Below are positions 9,572-17,738 of a stretch of DNA of 35,870 nucleotides, in pieces. A program made the position numbers and the translations under genes. Under the pieces are notes generated by a model that ran no database searches, was not told where the DNA came from, and saw only the letters and a list, made by a program, of their open reading frames with translations. Source of the stretch: Woeseiaceae bacterium. GTDB taxonomy: Bacteria > Pseudomonadota > Gammaproteobacteria > Steroidobacterales > Woeseiaceae. The stretch covers positions 1 to 35,870 of the forward strand of contig JANQMR010000034.1 in NCBI GenBank assembly GCA_028279985.1, given 5' to 3'. The first letter of the stretch is position 1; every line of letters starts with the position of its first letter.

Positions 9572-10253
9572 GCTGCTCCACGTCGTCGACGATACGGCCG
9601 TCCAGCATGTACACGACCCGTTTCGCATAGGCCATGACCCGCTGGTCGTGGGTCGCGATCACGAAGGTCGTGGCATGTCGCCGGTTGAGTTCGGTGAACA
9701 GCGCCATCAGGCCGTCCGAGGATTTCGAGTCCAGATTGGCGGTGGGTTCGTCCGCCAGCACCAGCGCCGGACGCGATACGATCGCGCGGGCCACCGCGAC
9801 GCGCTGCTGCTGGCCACCGGACATCTCCGACGGACGCCGGTCGTGTAAACCCTCGAGCCCCACTTCCGCGAGGATCTCCAGCGCCTTGCCGCGCCGCTCT
9901 CCGGCCGGGACACCCTGCACCTGCATGACGAACTCGACGTTCTCGCGCGCGGTCAGCACCGGAATCAGGTTGAACGCCTGGAACACGAAGCCGATCTGTC
10001 TGAGCCTGAGCGCCGCGAGCTCGCCCTTGCTCAGGTTGTCGATACGTTGTCCGGCAATCCAGATCTCGCCGGAATCCGGCCGGTCGAGCCCGCCGATGGC
10101 GTTCAAAAGCGTCGTCTTGCCACCGCCGGACGGTGCCGACAAGGACACGAAACCGCCTTCGGCGATCTCAATGCTGACATGGTCCAGCGCCTTGATCTCA
10201 CGATCGCCCTGGACATAGGTTTTACAAAGATCGATGCAGCGTACGGCAGTCAT
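9561..10253 (-). CDS. LolD/MacB-type ABC transporter ATP-binding protein
   Basis: This encodes 230 residues. The ATG at 10253 begins directly before the conserved N-terminal strand and follows the upstream permease stop by 13 nt. Motifs seen: Walker A APSGGGKT (residues 40-47), Q-loop Gln92, signature MSGGQ (144-148), Walker B with LADEP (Glu169) and switch His202 in ATHD. The first Walker A glycine of the GxxxxGKT pattern is replaced by alanine, an unusual change, although the Lys and Thr that bind phosphate remain. The fold and length fit the LolD/MacB/FtsE class, which energises mechanotransmission through FtsX-type permeases instead of carrying substrate across the membrane channel. Two such permeases lie immediately upstream. 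Confidence 0.93.
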   Translation of the reverse strand: MTAVRCIDLCKTYVQGDREIKALDHVSIEIAEGGFVSLSAPSGGGKTTLLNAIGGLDRPDSGEIWIAGQRIDNLSKGELAALRLRQIGFVFQAFNLIPVLTARENVEFVMQVQGVPAGERRGKALEILAEVGLEGLHDRRPSEMSGGQQQRVAVARAIVSRPALVLADEPTANLDSKSSDGLMALFTELNRRHATTFVIATHDQRVMAYAKRVVYMLDGRIVDDVEQHAA

Positions 10254-10266
10254 AACTGGACAACTC

Positions 10267-11499
10267 TCAGGAAACTTTCGTAATGGCTTCGACAGGATCG
10301 TATCGCGACGCACGCCACGCCGGCGACAGGCTGGCCAGGAAGCCGAGCACCAGCACGACCACGTTGGCGAGCACGACATCCTGCATCGTCATCTTCGGCG
10401 TCAGCACGCTGCCGGCGCCGAACATCTCCATACCCTGGCCGACGGCCGAGATATCGATGCCGTCGGCAAGCGGCAGGACCGTCGCCCAGGCCAGCAGGTT
10501 GCCGGCGATTAAGCCAACACAGAGCAGCAGCATCGACTCGATGACGATCTGGCCCAGGATGTCCATCGGCCGCATGCCCAGCGCCAGCATCAGGCCGATC
10601 TCACGCACCCGCTCGAACACGGCCATGACCAGTGTGTTCACCAGGCCGAAAGACAAGGCCAGGAAAATCACGATCACCCACACGAGCAGGAAACCGTCGG
10701 TGACGCTCAACATCGTGCCGAGGTAACTGTCGAGCTCGTACCAGCGGCGTACCTCGACGCTATCGTCGACGGCGGCAACGAGCTTGCGGTACTCCGGGTC
10801 GACGTTGCGATAGTTGTCGCCCATGACGGCAATCTCGGATACCCGGTCGCCGATGCCGAGCATCGTCTTCAGCGTTTCCTTGCCAACGAAGGCGTAGGAT
10901 TTCTCCTGCGCCTCCATTTCGGCGTCGAACAGCCCAACGACCCGGAAACCGCGATCGGCAACCTCATTGTCCGGGTCCTGACTCATCAGCACCACGCGCT
11001 TGCCGACCCGCGTCTCGAGCTCCTCCGCCAGCTTGCGGCCGAGCACGACGCCGCTGTCGTCGGCGCTTTCGAGGAACCGGCCATCCACCGTCCCGTAGTC
11101 GACGAATATCAGGCCGCGCTCGCGTTCCGGGTCGATTCCGGACAAAACCACACCGCGCGATTCCCGCTCGCTGGACACCACCGCCGGCACCCGCACGCGG
11201 GTCGCCCAATGTTCGAGACCGGAGGCCGTCAGGCGCTCGGTGAGCTCGGCGTCGCTCAAGCCAATCAGGTTCGCGACACTCGGGTCGTCGCGAAAATCGG
11301 GATGGTGGGCCTGCACGTGGCCCGGCAGCGCGCGAATGCCGTCCTCGACCATCGAGCTGACCATGCCGCGCGACAGCGCAGTCATGAAAATCATCGCCCA
11401 ACTGCCGATGCCGATCGCACCGAGCATGATCAGCGTACGCCGGTGATTGCGCCACAGGTTGCGCCAGGCGAGCGTCCACAGGATCGGCAAACGAGACAT
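10267..11499 (-). CDS. FtsX/LolC-type ABC permease (second of two)
   Basis: This encodes 410 residues from the ATG at 11499, whose A is also the last base of the preceding permease's TGA stop, so translation is probably coupled. The protein has the four-helix FtsX/LolC/MacB layout: one N-terminal helix (about residues 20-45), a large periplasmic MacB-like domain, then three C-terminal helices around WVIVIFLALSFGLVNTLV, the LLLCVGLIAGNLLAWA segment and the final LANVVVLVLGFLA segment. The N-terminal WRNLWRNHRRT and the C-terminal PVEAITKV ending are typical of the family. It probably forms a heterodimer with the neighbouring permease and uses the ATPase encoded 13 nt downstream. Cargo is unknown; lipoprotein or lipid extraction is inferred from the LolA-like partner. 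Confidence 0.93.
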   Translation of the reverse strand: MSRLPILWTLAWRNLWRNHRRTLIMLGAIGIGSWAMIFMTALSRGMVSSMVEDGIRALPGHVQAHHPDFRDDPSVANLIGLSDAELTERLTASGLEHWATRVRVPAVVSSERESRGVVLSGIDPERERGLIFVDYGTVDGRFLESADDSGVVLGRKLAEELETRVGKRVVLMSQDPDNEVADRGFRVVGLFDAEMEAQEKSYAFVGKETLKTMLGIGDRVSEIAVMGDNYRNVDPEYRKLVAAVDDSVEVRRWYELDSYLGTMLSVTDGFLLVWVIVIFLALSFGLVNTLVMAVFERVREIGLMLALGMRPMDILGQIVIESMLLLCVGLIAGNLLAWATVLPLADGIDISAVGQGMEMFGAGSVLTPKMTMQDVVLANVVVLVLGFLASLSPAWRASRYDPVEAITKVS

Positions 11500-12728
11500 C
11501 AGACCGCCCGCATCGCCTCTACCGGCTCCAGCCGGCGCAGCCGGAACGCCGGGTACAGGGCAGAGAGCAGGGTAAACAGGAACACCACCGCCGGGCCGAT
11601 CAGCACGGACGCAAGCGTAACCCTGGGGTACATGCGATCGGGCAGGTTCAACATCGAGGACAGTTCCTCCAGGCCCGGATACGTGAAACCGTGAACGCTG
11701 AACCACCAGGTTATCGCGCCGCCCAACAGGGCGCCGAGCAGCAGGCCGATGACACCCATCATCGCGGTCTCAAGCATGACCAACCGCCCCAGCCTCGCGG
11801 GCGTGAGCCCCAGCGCCATGACGATCCCGAACTCCCGGGTGCGCTCCAGCACCGACATCAATTGCGTGTTGAGCACGCTGAAAGCCACCAGCACGACGAG
11901 GACGGCGTACATGAAGAACGCGCTCGAGATGTCCGCCTGTATCATCTGCTTGAGACCGGCCTGCAGGCTGTCCCAGTCGTGCACGACGAGGTCCTCCCCG
12001 ACGGGCAAGGAGGTTTCCACTCTCGCATGCAGCTCGGGAACCGCATTGAGGCTCTCCGCTTCCAGCACGATCTGATGCCCGGCGCCCTGCATCGTAAACA
12101 CGTCCTGAAAGAACCCGAGCGGCAGTTGTGCGAGCGCCCGATCCATGTCGGCTATGCCCGACTCGTAGATGCCGACGACGGTTGCGACCGCGGCGGCAAA
12201 GGAGCCGTCGCGACCACTACCGAGGAGCGTCAGTTCGTCTCCCGGGGCGACGCGCAGGTTACGCGCCAGCACGCGGCCTATGACGATTTCGGCGGCCCCG
12301 GGATCGTTCAGAAACCGCCCTTCCCGGACCAGGCCGGGCAGGCTGGAGACCGCCGGCTCGTAAGCGGGCTCCACGCCGAACACCTGCACGCCGTAACTGC
12401 GGTCGGCGCTGGACGCCAGTGCGAACGCCGTCGCCCTCGCCGCGATCCGATCGCTGTCGAGCTCCGCCCGCAAGCTGCCGGCAAGCGCCGAGATGTCCGG
12501 GACGACCTGGCGGATCTTCTGCTCGTCCTTGTAGCCGGGCGCCTGTACCTGCAGGTGACCGGTCAGCATTTTCAGCGTGTTCTCGATCATCAGTCCGTAC
12601 ATGCCGAACTGCAGCGAGATCATGAACACCAGGAGGACGTTGGAGAACACCATCGCACCGGTGGTGAGCCAGGTGCGGCGCGGCTGGCGCCAGAGGTTTC
12701 TCCAGGCCAAACGTAATGTGATGTCCAC
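11499..12728 (-). CDS. FtsX/LolC-type ABC permease (first of two)
   Basis: This encodes 409 residues from a GTG start at 12728 with no strong ribosome binding site; the start is placed by the family's characteristic N-terminus (LAWRNLWRQPRRT). An N-terminal helix is followed by a periplasmic domain of about 230 residues, then three helices (AVLVVLVAFSVLNTQLM, MMGVIGLLLGALLGGAITWW, VLIGPAVVFLFTLLSALYPA). The ending LEPVEAMRAV is the usual FtsX-family C-terminus. It is a divergent paralogue of the next gene, as LolC is of LolE. The 58-nt gap upstream contains a small hairpin right after the LolA-like gene's stop. Together with the second permease and ATPase it makes a complete type VII (mechanotransmission) ABC complex. 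Confidence 0.92.
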   Translation of the reverse strand: MDITLRLAWRNLWRQPRRTWLTTGAMVFSNVLLVFMISLQFGMYGLMIENTLKMLTGHLQVQAPGYKDEQKIRQVVPDISALAGSLRAELDSDRIAARATAFALASSADRSYGVQVFGVEPAYEPAVSSLPGLVREGRFLNDPGAAEIVIGRVLARNLRVAPGDELTLLGSGRDGSFAAAVATVVGIYESGIADMDRALAQLPLGFFQDVFTMQGAGHQIVLEAESLNAVPELHARVETSLPVGEDLVVHDWDSLQAGLKQMIQADISSAFFMYAVLVVLVAFSVLNTQLMSVLERTREFGIVMALGLTPARLGRLVMLETAMMGVIGLLLGALLGGAITWWFSVHGFTYPGLEELSSMLNLPDRMYPRVTLASVLIGPAVVFLFTLLSALYPAFRLRRLEPVEAMRAV

Positions 12729-12770
12729 GGGGCGAAGGCTCTGTCAGCTCGAATCGGCCAGGCGCGATGT

Positions 12771-12786
12771 CCGGGCGACGGCCCGG
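12771..12786 (-). other. Hairpin between LolA-like and permease genes
   Basis: CCGGGC and GCCCGG form a perfect six-base stem around a four-base loop, directly after the stop codon of the LolA-like gene. There is no T-run after it in the direction of transcription, so it is unlikely to be a full terminator. It could stabilise or process the operon mRNA and thereby set different levels for the periplasmic protein and the transporter. Confidence 0.45.
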
Positions 12787-13620
12787 TCAATCCCTCGGAT
12801 TCCGCAGGTTCGACAGCGTGAACAGGCTGTCGCGTAACTCGATGTCGTACTCCACCGAGTTGACGCGGATCTCGGTCCACTCCTCGGGTTCATCCTCCTT
12901 GGACATGCGCTGGCGAAGCGCGATCGTGCGCCCGCCCATCTCGCCGATCTCCAGCGACACCAGCGATTTGACCAGCAGATCGTCCTGATCGTAGAAGCGA
13001 TGTTCCACGACGACGTTGTCGTCACGGATGCTCAAAACCTCGCGGCCCCAGACCACCGCCGCCTCCTCGTTAGGCACCGACTCAATCTCGTAGACCGTGA
13101 CGCCGTCCACCGTCCCGGCCTGAAGCAGCGTGTGCGCGTACTGGTCGATGATGTCGTCGGCGCGGGTGATGTCCTTGTTCGAAAAGTCCGAGCCCATCCA
13201 GGCCTGTCCCATCATCGACGACGGGATCTTGATGACGCGATTGACCTTGGGCGAGAAGGTCCACATGTTGTCGTCGTCGGTCAGGGTGGCGTTGCCGCGA
13301 TCTTTCGCGGGCTCGGTCACGCGCACCAGCGAACGGTCGTCCCCCTTGGTCCAGGCGCGCATCGTCATCGACCGTTCCCAGTCGGGACGGTGAATGACCA
13401 TGGTCATGTCGCTATAGGAGGAAAGGCCGCGCCAGTGATCGACGGCCCGGCGGATGATCTCGGTCGCATCCGGCCGGTCGGCGGCGTTCAGATCGCTGTT
13501 AGCGTTTGCTGCGCCCCTCTGGACGCCGGCGGTCGCGTTCGGGTCGCTCGCGGCGTTCGAAATGCCCGTAACCAGGCACAGGCCGAAAACCAACGCGCAC
13601 TCGATCTGCCGCAAACCCAT
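12787..13620 (-). CDS. LolA-like periplasmic outer-membrane lipoprotein-sorting protein
   Basis: This encodes 277 residues. A signal peptide (about residues 1-24, ending ISNAA) is followed by a low-complexity Asn/Ala linker and then a LolA/LolB-like half-barrel domain. The segments PAKDRG (104-109), the NMWTFSP...VI.IP strand pair (118-133) and MGSDFS (142-147) are hallmarks of the LolA_like group (COG2834, annotated as outer membrane lipoprotein-sorting protein). Such proteins have a hydrophobic cavity that carries acyl chains across the periplasm. It is the first transport gene of the operon and is followed by both permeases, the ATPase and a barrel, so it most likely shuttles a lipid or lipoprotein between that transporter and the outer membrane. 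It is not the canonical LolA, which is shorter. The start codon lacks a clear ribosome binding site. Confidence 0.9.
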   Translation of the reverse strand: MGLRQIECALVFGLCLVTGISNAASDPNATAGVQRGAANANSDLNAADRPDATEIIRRAVDHWRGLSSYSDMTMVIHRPDWERSMTMRAWTKGDDRSLVRVTEPAKDRGNATLTDDDNMWTFSPKVNRVIKIPSSMMGQAWMGSDFSNKDITRADDIIDQYAHTLLQAGTVDGVTVYEIESVPNEEAAVVWGREVLSIRDDNVVVEHRFYDQDDLLVKSLVSLEIGEMGGRTIALRQRMSKEDEPEEWTEIRVNSVEYDIELRDSLFTLSNLRNPRD

Positions 13621-13650
13621 GCGCGCAGTATAAAGGGATATGCCCGCGGC

Positions 13651-13932
13651 TTAAGCTGCGGTTTTTGCGGACGCGACCGCCTCCTTGTCCACCGACTCGC
13701 CTGCCGGCAGGCGAGATTCCAGGCGGCTGCGATTCGCGACCATCCGGTCGTAGAGCGCCGTGATCAAAACGCTGCCGGTCTTTTCGAACAAGAACGGAAA
13801 GACGGCGTGGAACAAACAGCAGAACGCACCCCTGAACATCGTCAGGGCAAACCCCATTGCAGATACGAAATGCTCGCCGTAGGTCTCGCCGACCGTGGCG
13901 GGATGCTCGGTGAACTTGCGTGTAATTGACAT
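13651..13932 (-). CDS. DUF6356-like small membrane-associated protein
   Basis: This encodes 93 residues. The ATG at 13932 has GGAGGG five bases upstream, the strongest ribosome binding site in this operon. The N-terminal pattern SITRKFTEHPATVGETYGEHF and the following hydrophobic segment (residues 26-52, with FALTMFRGAFCCLFHAVFPFLFEKT) match the small family I recall as DUF6356, sometimes labelled as capsule biosynthesis without experimental support. Function is unknown. It lies 30 nt before the LolA-like gene on the same strand, so it may be the first gene of the envelope-trafficking operon. Its leader contains an inverted repeat that covers the ribosome binding site. Confidence 0.8.
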   Translation of the reverse strand: MSITRKFTEHPATVGETYGEHFVSAMGFALTMFRGAFCCLFHAVFPFLFEKTGSVLITALYDRMVANRSRLESRLPAGESVDKEAVASAKTAA

Positions 13933-13936
13933 CGGA

Positions 13937-13973
13937 CCCTCCGGTTTTCGTTATTTTCGGCCAACCCGGAGGG
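13937..13973 (-). promoter_or_regulatory. Inverted repeat that can mask the ribosome binding site of the DUF6356-like gene
   Basis: CCCTCCGG (13937-13944) and CCGGAGGG (13966-13973) are perfect eight-base complements separated by 21 bases. Read on the minus strand, the arm next to the gene is the ribosome binding site GGAGGG, five bases before the ATG. If the leader RNA folds this way, the site is paired, which would allow control of translation. The element also sits between two divergent genes, so it could instead be a protein-binding dyad. Confidence 0.4.
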
Positions 13974-14050
13974 ATCATTGTTGCTTTTTCCTGCATCTTT
14001 TGGCCAAATAATAGGATAATCGTTTCGTTTTTTTAACTATTTTCGAACGT

Positions 14051-14500
14051 ATGGACACCACCGATCGCCGAATCCTCGACCTCCTGCAGTCGGACGCCAG
14101 CCTGTCGATGAACGAGCTGGCGGACCGCACGTCCCTGTCCAAGACCGCGGTATGGCGGCGGGTTCGAACGCTCGAGCGACAGGGCATCATCAAACGCCGC
14201 GTCACGCTGCTGGACGCCGAGGCCCTGGGCTTTTCACTGACGGTATTTGCGTTGATCCGGACCAACCAGCATAGCGACCAGTGGTTCGCCACCTTCAAGC
14301 GGGCCGTCGAATCCGTGCCCGAGATCCTGGAATTTCATCGCACCAGCGGCGACATCGACTATTTGCTCAAGGTCGTGGCGCGGGACATGCGCCACTATGA
14401 CGACATCTACATGCGCCTGATCCGCGAGCTCGACTTCGCCGACATCAGCTCGACTTTCGTCATGGAGACGTTCTCAACGCGAACTGAATTACCCATTTAA
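14051..14500 (+). CDS. Lrp/AsnC family transcriptional regulator
   Basis: This encodes 149 residues. The N-terminal winged helix-turn-helix (residues 1-60; TDRRILDLLQSDASLSMNEL then the recognition helix LSKTAVWRRVRTLE) is typical of AsnC/Lrp proteins. Residues 65-145 form the RAM/AsnC_trans_reg domain that binds an amino acid and builds octamers (HRTSGDIDYLLKVVARDM, then the terminal beta strand SSTFVMETFS). The gene is divergent from the DUF6356-like gene; the 118-nt gap between them is AT-rich near the start and contains GATAAT (14015-14020), but no convincing -35. No Shine-Dalgarno sequence is visible before the ATG. The ligand and targets cannot be read from sequence. Confidence 0.93.
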   Translation: MDTTDRRILDLLQSDASLSMNELADRTSLSKTAVWRRVRTLERQGIIKRRVTLLDAEALGFSLTVFALIRTNQHSDQWFATFKRAVESVPEILEFHRTSGDIDYLLKVVARDMRHYDDIYMRLIRELDFADISSTFVMETFSTRTELPI

Positions 14501-14611
14501 CGTACTTCGGAGGCATGCCATAACCCCATGCCTTGGCGATACGGGAAAGCCCGGATGACTGCCGTGACCACAGGGTCTAGACTGAAACGGTAACACCAGA
14601 GGATTTCCACC

Positions 14612-15061
14612 ATGTTCAACATCGACGTCATCATGACCACCGACCTGGTCACCGTTAAGCCCACGGCGACACTCGCCGAGGCGCGCGAGCTGATGCACGA
14701 CAGACGTATCCACCACCTGCCCGTGATCGGCGACGCCGGCGAGCTGGTCGGATTGCTGACCTTGACCAACCTGCTGGCCGCCACCGACTCGATCCTGCGC
14801 AAGCCCGACAGTCGAATACGGGCGGCGGAAATCCGGGTGGGCGACGTGATGGTGACCGATGTCGCGACGGTCGATGAGAGCGCAACCCTGCGCCAGGCTG
14901 CCCTGTTCCTGGAGAAACACCGCATCGGCTGCCTGCCGGTGGTCACCGAGGGCGAGCTCAAGGGCATCATCACCGACACCGATTTCGTCGCGATCGCGAT
15001 CAACCTCCTCGAACAGCTAGAGGAAACCGAGCCGGAAGGCGACGTCGCCGAGGCGAGCTAG
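14612..15061 (+). CDS. Tandem CBS-domain protein
   Basis: This encodes 149 residues, a stand-alone CBS pair (Bateman module). The start has AGAGGA eight bases upstream (14598-14603). CBS1 covers about residues 5-60 (MTTDLVTVKPTATLAEARELM, HHLPVIGD) and CBS2 about residues 75-135 (VMVTDVATVDESATLRQAALF, GCLPVVTEGELKGIITDTDF). Such proteins bind adenosine nucleotides and act as energy or redox sensors on partner proteins; the partner is not evident here. A hydrophilic acidic tail ends the protein. The 111 nt before it hold no recognisable gene. It converges with the AI-2E family permease gene. Confidence 0.92.
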   Translation: MFNIDVIMTTDLVTVKPTATLAEARELMHDRRIHHLPVIGDAGELVGLLTLTNLLAATDSILRKPDSRIRAAEIRVGDVMVTDVATVDESATLRQAALFLEKHRIGCLPVVTEGELKGIITDTDFVAIAINLLEQLEETEPEGDVAEAS

Positions 15062-15089
15062 CGAGCCTTTGCACAAGTCTGGCGAAGTT

Positions 15090-15119
15090 CCCCGGCGGGG
15101 ACTCCGGCGGCTGCCGGAG
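15090..15119. terminator. Paired hairpins between convergent genes
   Basis: CCCC-GGC-GGGG (15090-15100) is followed directly by CTCCGGC-GGCT-GCCGGAG (15102-15119), a perfect seven-base stem with a four-base loop that abuts the stop codon of the AI-2E family gene. They lie between the convergent CBS and permease genes and could stop RNA polymerase from either side. There is no T-run on either strand, so this is at best a weak intrinsic terminator. Confidence 0.4.
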
Positions 15120-16238
15120 CTAATCGTCGCGGTGCGCAAGGGTATGCTGGGCGTCGCGTTCGGAACCGATCAGGATCGCGATCCAGCGGGTGCGTTCGTC
15201 GCTCTCCAGCCCGAGCTTCAGGGTCATCGTCAACGGCACCGACAACAGCATCCCCACCGGGCCGAACACCCAACCCCAGGCGATCAGCCCGACGAATACG
15301 ACCAGCGGTGAAATACCGACGCCGTAACCCATGAGTCTGGGTTCGATGAAATTGCCGAAGCTGACGTTGATGATGATGAACCCGATCATCGTCGCCGTGG
15401 CCTCGCCGACGCCAAGCTGCACCAGCGCGAGCAGGATCGCAGGCACCGCCGCAATGATCGAGCCGATGGTCGGAATGTAGTTCAGAAGAAAAGCCAGCAT
15501 CCCCCAGAGCTGCGGGAAATCCAGGCCGATCGTCCAGGTCAAGAGGTAGGCCAGAATGCCCGTCACGATGCTGACCAGCGTCTTGATACCCAGGTACCGG
15601 CCGAGATCGGAAAGAAACACGCGCGCGCGCTCGAAATTCGCGCCGTTGCCGCCGAAAGCCGCTTCGACCTTGGTGGCGAGCGACGAAGCCTCGAGCAGGA
15701 TGAACACGACGGTGAAAAAGATCAGGAACACGTTCGTCAGAACGTCCCTGACGCCGTTCAGGATTCGCGCCGCGAGGCCCATGGCCCAACCCGGATTCAC
15801 CAGATCGCCGAGCGTCTCTACCGATTCGTCGGTATTCAGGTGTTCGACGATGAAGGTCAACACGCCCTGCACGATCGCGTCCAGCCGTTGCTGGTAGCCC
15901 GGCAGGGCAGCCGTGAAATCCGCCAGGGCACGGCCGACGATCAGTCCCGCGACCGTCAGTATCAGCATGATGGCCAACACGATGACCAGCGCGGCCACTA
16001 CCGCCGGGACGCGGTGGCGCTGCATCCAGAGCATCGGCCGCACCGTGATCAAAGCCAGGAATGCCGCAATCAGGAACGGGATCAGAAGCGCGCTCGCCCA
16101 CTGCATGCCGTAAATCACGACGACGACGGCTGCCAGGACGAAAACCGCGCTGGTTCGTTTCTCGGTGGTTTCGCTCACCACGTGGTTCTGCCGGTAGTGC
16201 CCGGCGAGGATGATCGCATATGCGGGATCGCGCTGCAT
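15120..16238 (-). CDS. AI-2E family (PerM-like) membrane permease
   Basis: This encodes 372 residues from the ATG at 16238; GTG codons at 16181 and 16178, nearer the first helix, are alternatives because none has a clear ribosome binding site. The protein has about eight membrane helices in the family's pattern: two N-terminal hairpins (FVLAAVVVVIYGMQWA, LLIPFLIAAFLALITV, VVAALVIVLAIMLILTVAGL), a soluble central region, then the conserved GMLAFLLNYIPTIGSIIA segment and the IIINVSFGNFIEPRLMGYGVGISPLVVF block that defines the family. Despite the name, members transport varied substrates and some act as Na+/H+ antiporters, so quorum-sensing export should not be assumed. It stands alone between a convergent CBS gene and a divergent thioredoxin-fold gene. 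Confidence 0.92.
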   Translation of the reverse strand: MQRDPAYAIILAGHYRQNHVVSETTEKRTSAVFVLAAVVVVIYGMQWASALLIPFLIAAFLALITVRPMLWMQRHRVPAVVAALVIVLAIMLILTVAGLIVGRALADFTAALPGYQQRLDAIVQGVLTFIVEHLNTDESVETLGDLVNPGWAMGLAARILNGVRDVLTNVFLIFFTVVFILLEASSLATKVEAAFGGNGANFERARVFLSDLGRYLGIKTLVSIVTGILAYLLTWTIGLDFPQLWGMLAFLLNYIPTIGSIIAAVPAILLALVQLGVGEATATMIGFIIINVSFGNFIEPRLMGYGVGISPLVVFVGLIAWGWVFGPVGMLLSVPLTMTLKLGLESDERTRWIAILIGSERDAQHTLAHRDD

Positions 16239-16256
16239 GGCTGCGGGCGTCGCCTC

Positions 16257-16304
16257 GGAAATCAACGCGGAAATCAACGCGGGAATTGACGCGGGAATTG
16301 CGTT
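16257..16304. repeat. Four 12-bp tandem repeats
   Basis: Two copies of GGAAATCAACGC are followed by GGGAATTGACGC and GGGAATTGCGTT, giving four units of 12 bp. They lie in the divergent gap between the AI-2E family gene and the thioredoxin-fold gene. The period is a multiple of three, and the minus-strand frame stays open through it, so an N-terminal extension of the permease cannot be excluded. Confidence 0.6.
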
Positions 16305-16462
16305 CAGCGTCGCGTGGCGGCACCCATCGCCGGCATGGGTCCGACGGTACGCATTGCCGGCAGGAACGTTCGGGAGCTTCCCATGAAGCTTTCCGGAACG
16401 GTGACAGCGTGAAACCGTCTTTTGGTATGCTCGTGACCTTCGACAGCGCGAGGACTTTCGAC

Positions 16463-17032
<570 letters not shown>

Positions 17033-17046
17033 ATCCCCACGATCGA

Positions 17047-17096
17047 CTGAGTCAGTGCAACCCACCGGCCGGAGCGGTTGCCTGAGTCAGCGCAAC
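17047..17096. repeat. Intergenic 15-bp direct repeat with internal stem
   Basis: CTGAGTCAGTGCAAC (17047-17061) recurs as CTGAGTCAGCGCAAC (17082-17096). Between them GCAACC and GGTTGC (17057-17062 and 17076-17081) can pair. The element fills the short gap between two convergent genes and may act as a weak terminator. Confidence 0.45.
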
Positions 17097-17127
17097 TGAA
17101 TCGGCGGGAATGCAGTGTCGGGTCGAA

Positions 17128-17571
17128 TCAGTCGAGCTCGTACCAGGGCTTCTCACTACCGGGATCGCGGGGCGTGTAACGTTCCGCCTCTTCCGGCGTC
17201 AGTTGCTGGATTCTGATTTTCCAGCGCCCCAGGGTAGAGCTGACCCGAAGCTTGTAACGGCCGCCCTGCTCGAACAGGCGCAAGCCGTTACCGACGAACT
17301 TGGTCTCCTTGACGCGCCCGACATGCAGGCCGCTTCGGGCATCGACGAGCGTGATGTCCAGCGCAATCGACTGCCGGTAGTCGCCCCCGACGGTGAACGA
17401 AGTGTCGCCGTCGAGTCGCCAGTCCAAAAGCCACGGCCCGTTCACGTGAAACTCGGGTGTCGTCGTCGACCGGCTGCCGGAAAACTCGCGCACCAGCTCG
17501 GCGCTCGACACCTGTCCCGCGCCAGCGGCGAGCAGCAGCGCGACTATCAGTTTCATGAGTTTCAGATTCAT
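17128..17571 (-). CDS. Small exported protein of unknown function
   Basis: This encodes 147 residues from the ATG at 17571 (a second ATG at 17556 is equally possible; neither has a strong ribosome binding site). A signal peptide is clear: KLMKLIVALLLAAGAGQVSSA followed by mature ELVREF. The mature part is about 125 residues of predominantly beta-type sequence (GPWLLDWRLDGD, SIALDITLVDARSG, GGRYKLRVSS, GRWKIRIQQLT) and ends with an acidic tail. I do not recognise a family. An exact TATAAT on the minus strand about 70 nt upstream could be its -10 box. It converges with the thioredoxin-fold gene. Confidence 0.75.
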   Translation of the reverse strand: MNLKLMKLIVALLLAAGAGQVSSAELVREFSGSRSTTTPEFHVNGPWLLDWRLDGDTSFTVGGDYRQSIALDITLVDARSGLHVGRVKETKFVGNGLRLFEQGGRYKLRVSSTLGRWKIRIQQLTPEEAERYTPRDPGSEKPWYELD

Positions 17572-17638
17572 GGGTTCAATGGCGTTCACGGCGGCTTTGC
17601 GGTATCTCATCCGGTTTCCCGTTTTCGGCCGGGGGAGG

Positions 17639-17644
17639 ATTATA
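17639..17644 (-). promoter_or_regulatory. Possible -10 box for the small exported protein
   Basis: The minus strand reads TATAAT exactly, which would give a leader of about 60 nt to the ATG at 17571. No good -35 is seen at the usual spacing, so this is a weak call based on one hexamer. Confidence 0.3.
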
Positions 17645-17738
17645 GACCGTACACCGCCGCATTCGTGCCACATTCCGGACAATCGCGATCCGGCCGAGAA
17701 CCGGACCCCGGGGATCACCCCTTTTTCAGTCCCGGCAT

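Noticed and set aside
14501..14611. Short inverted matches (GGCATG/CATGCC) between the Lrp-type and CBS genes.
   Set aside because: Only six bases pair and there is no T-run; nothing supports a terminator or RNA gene.
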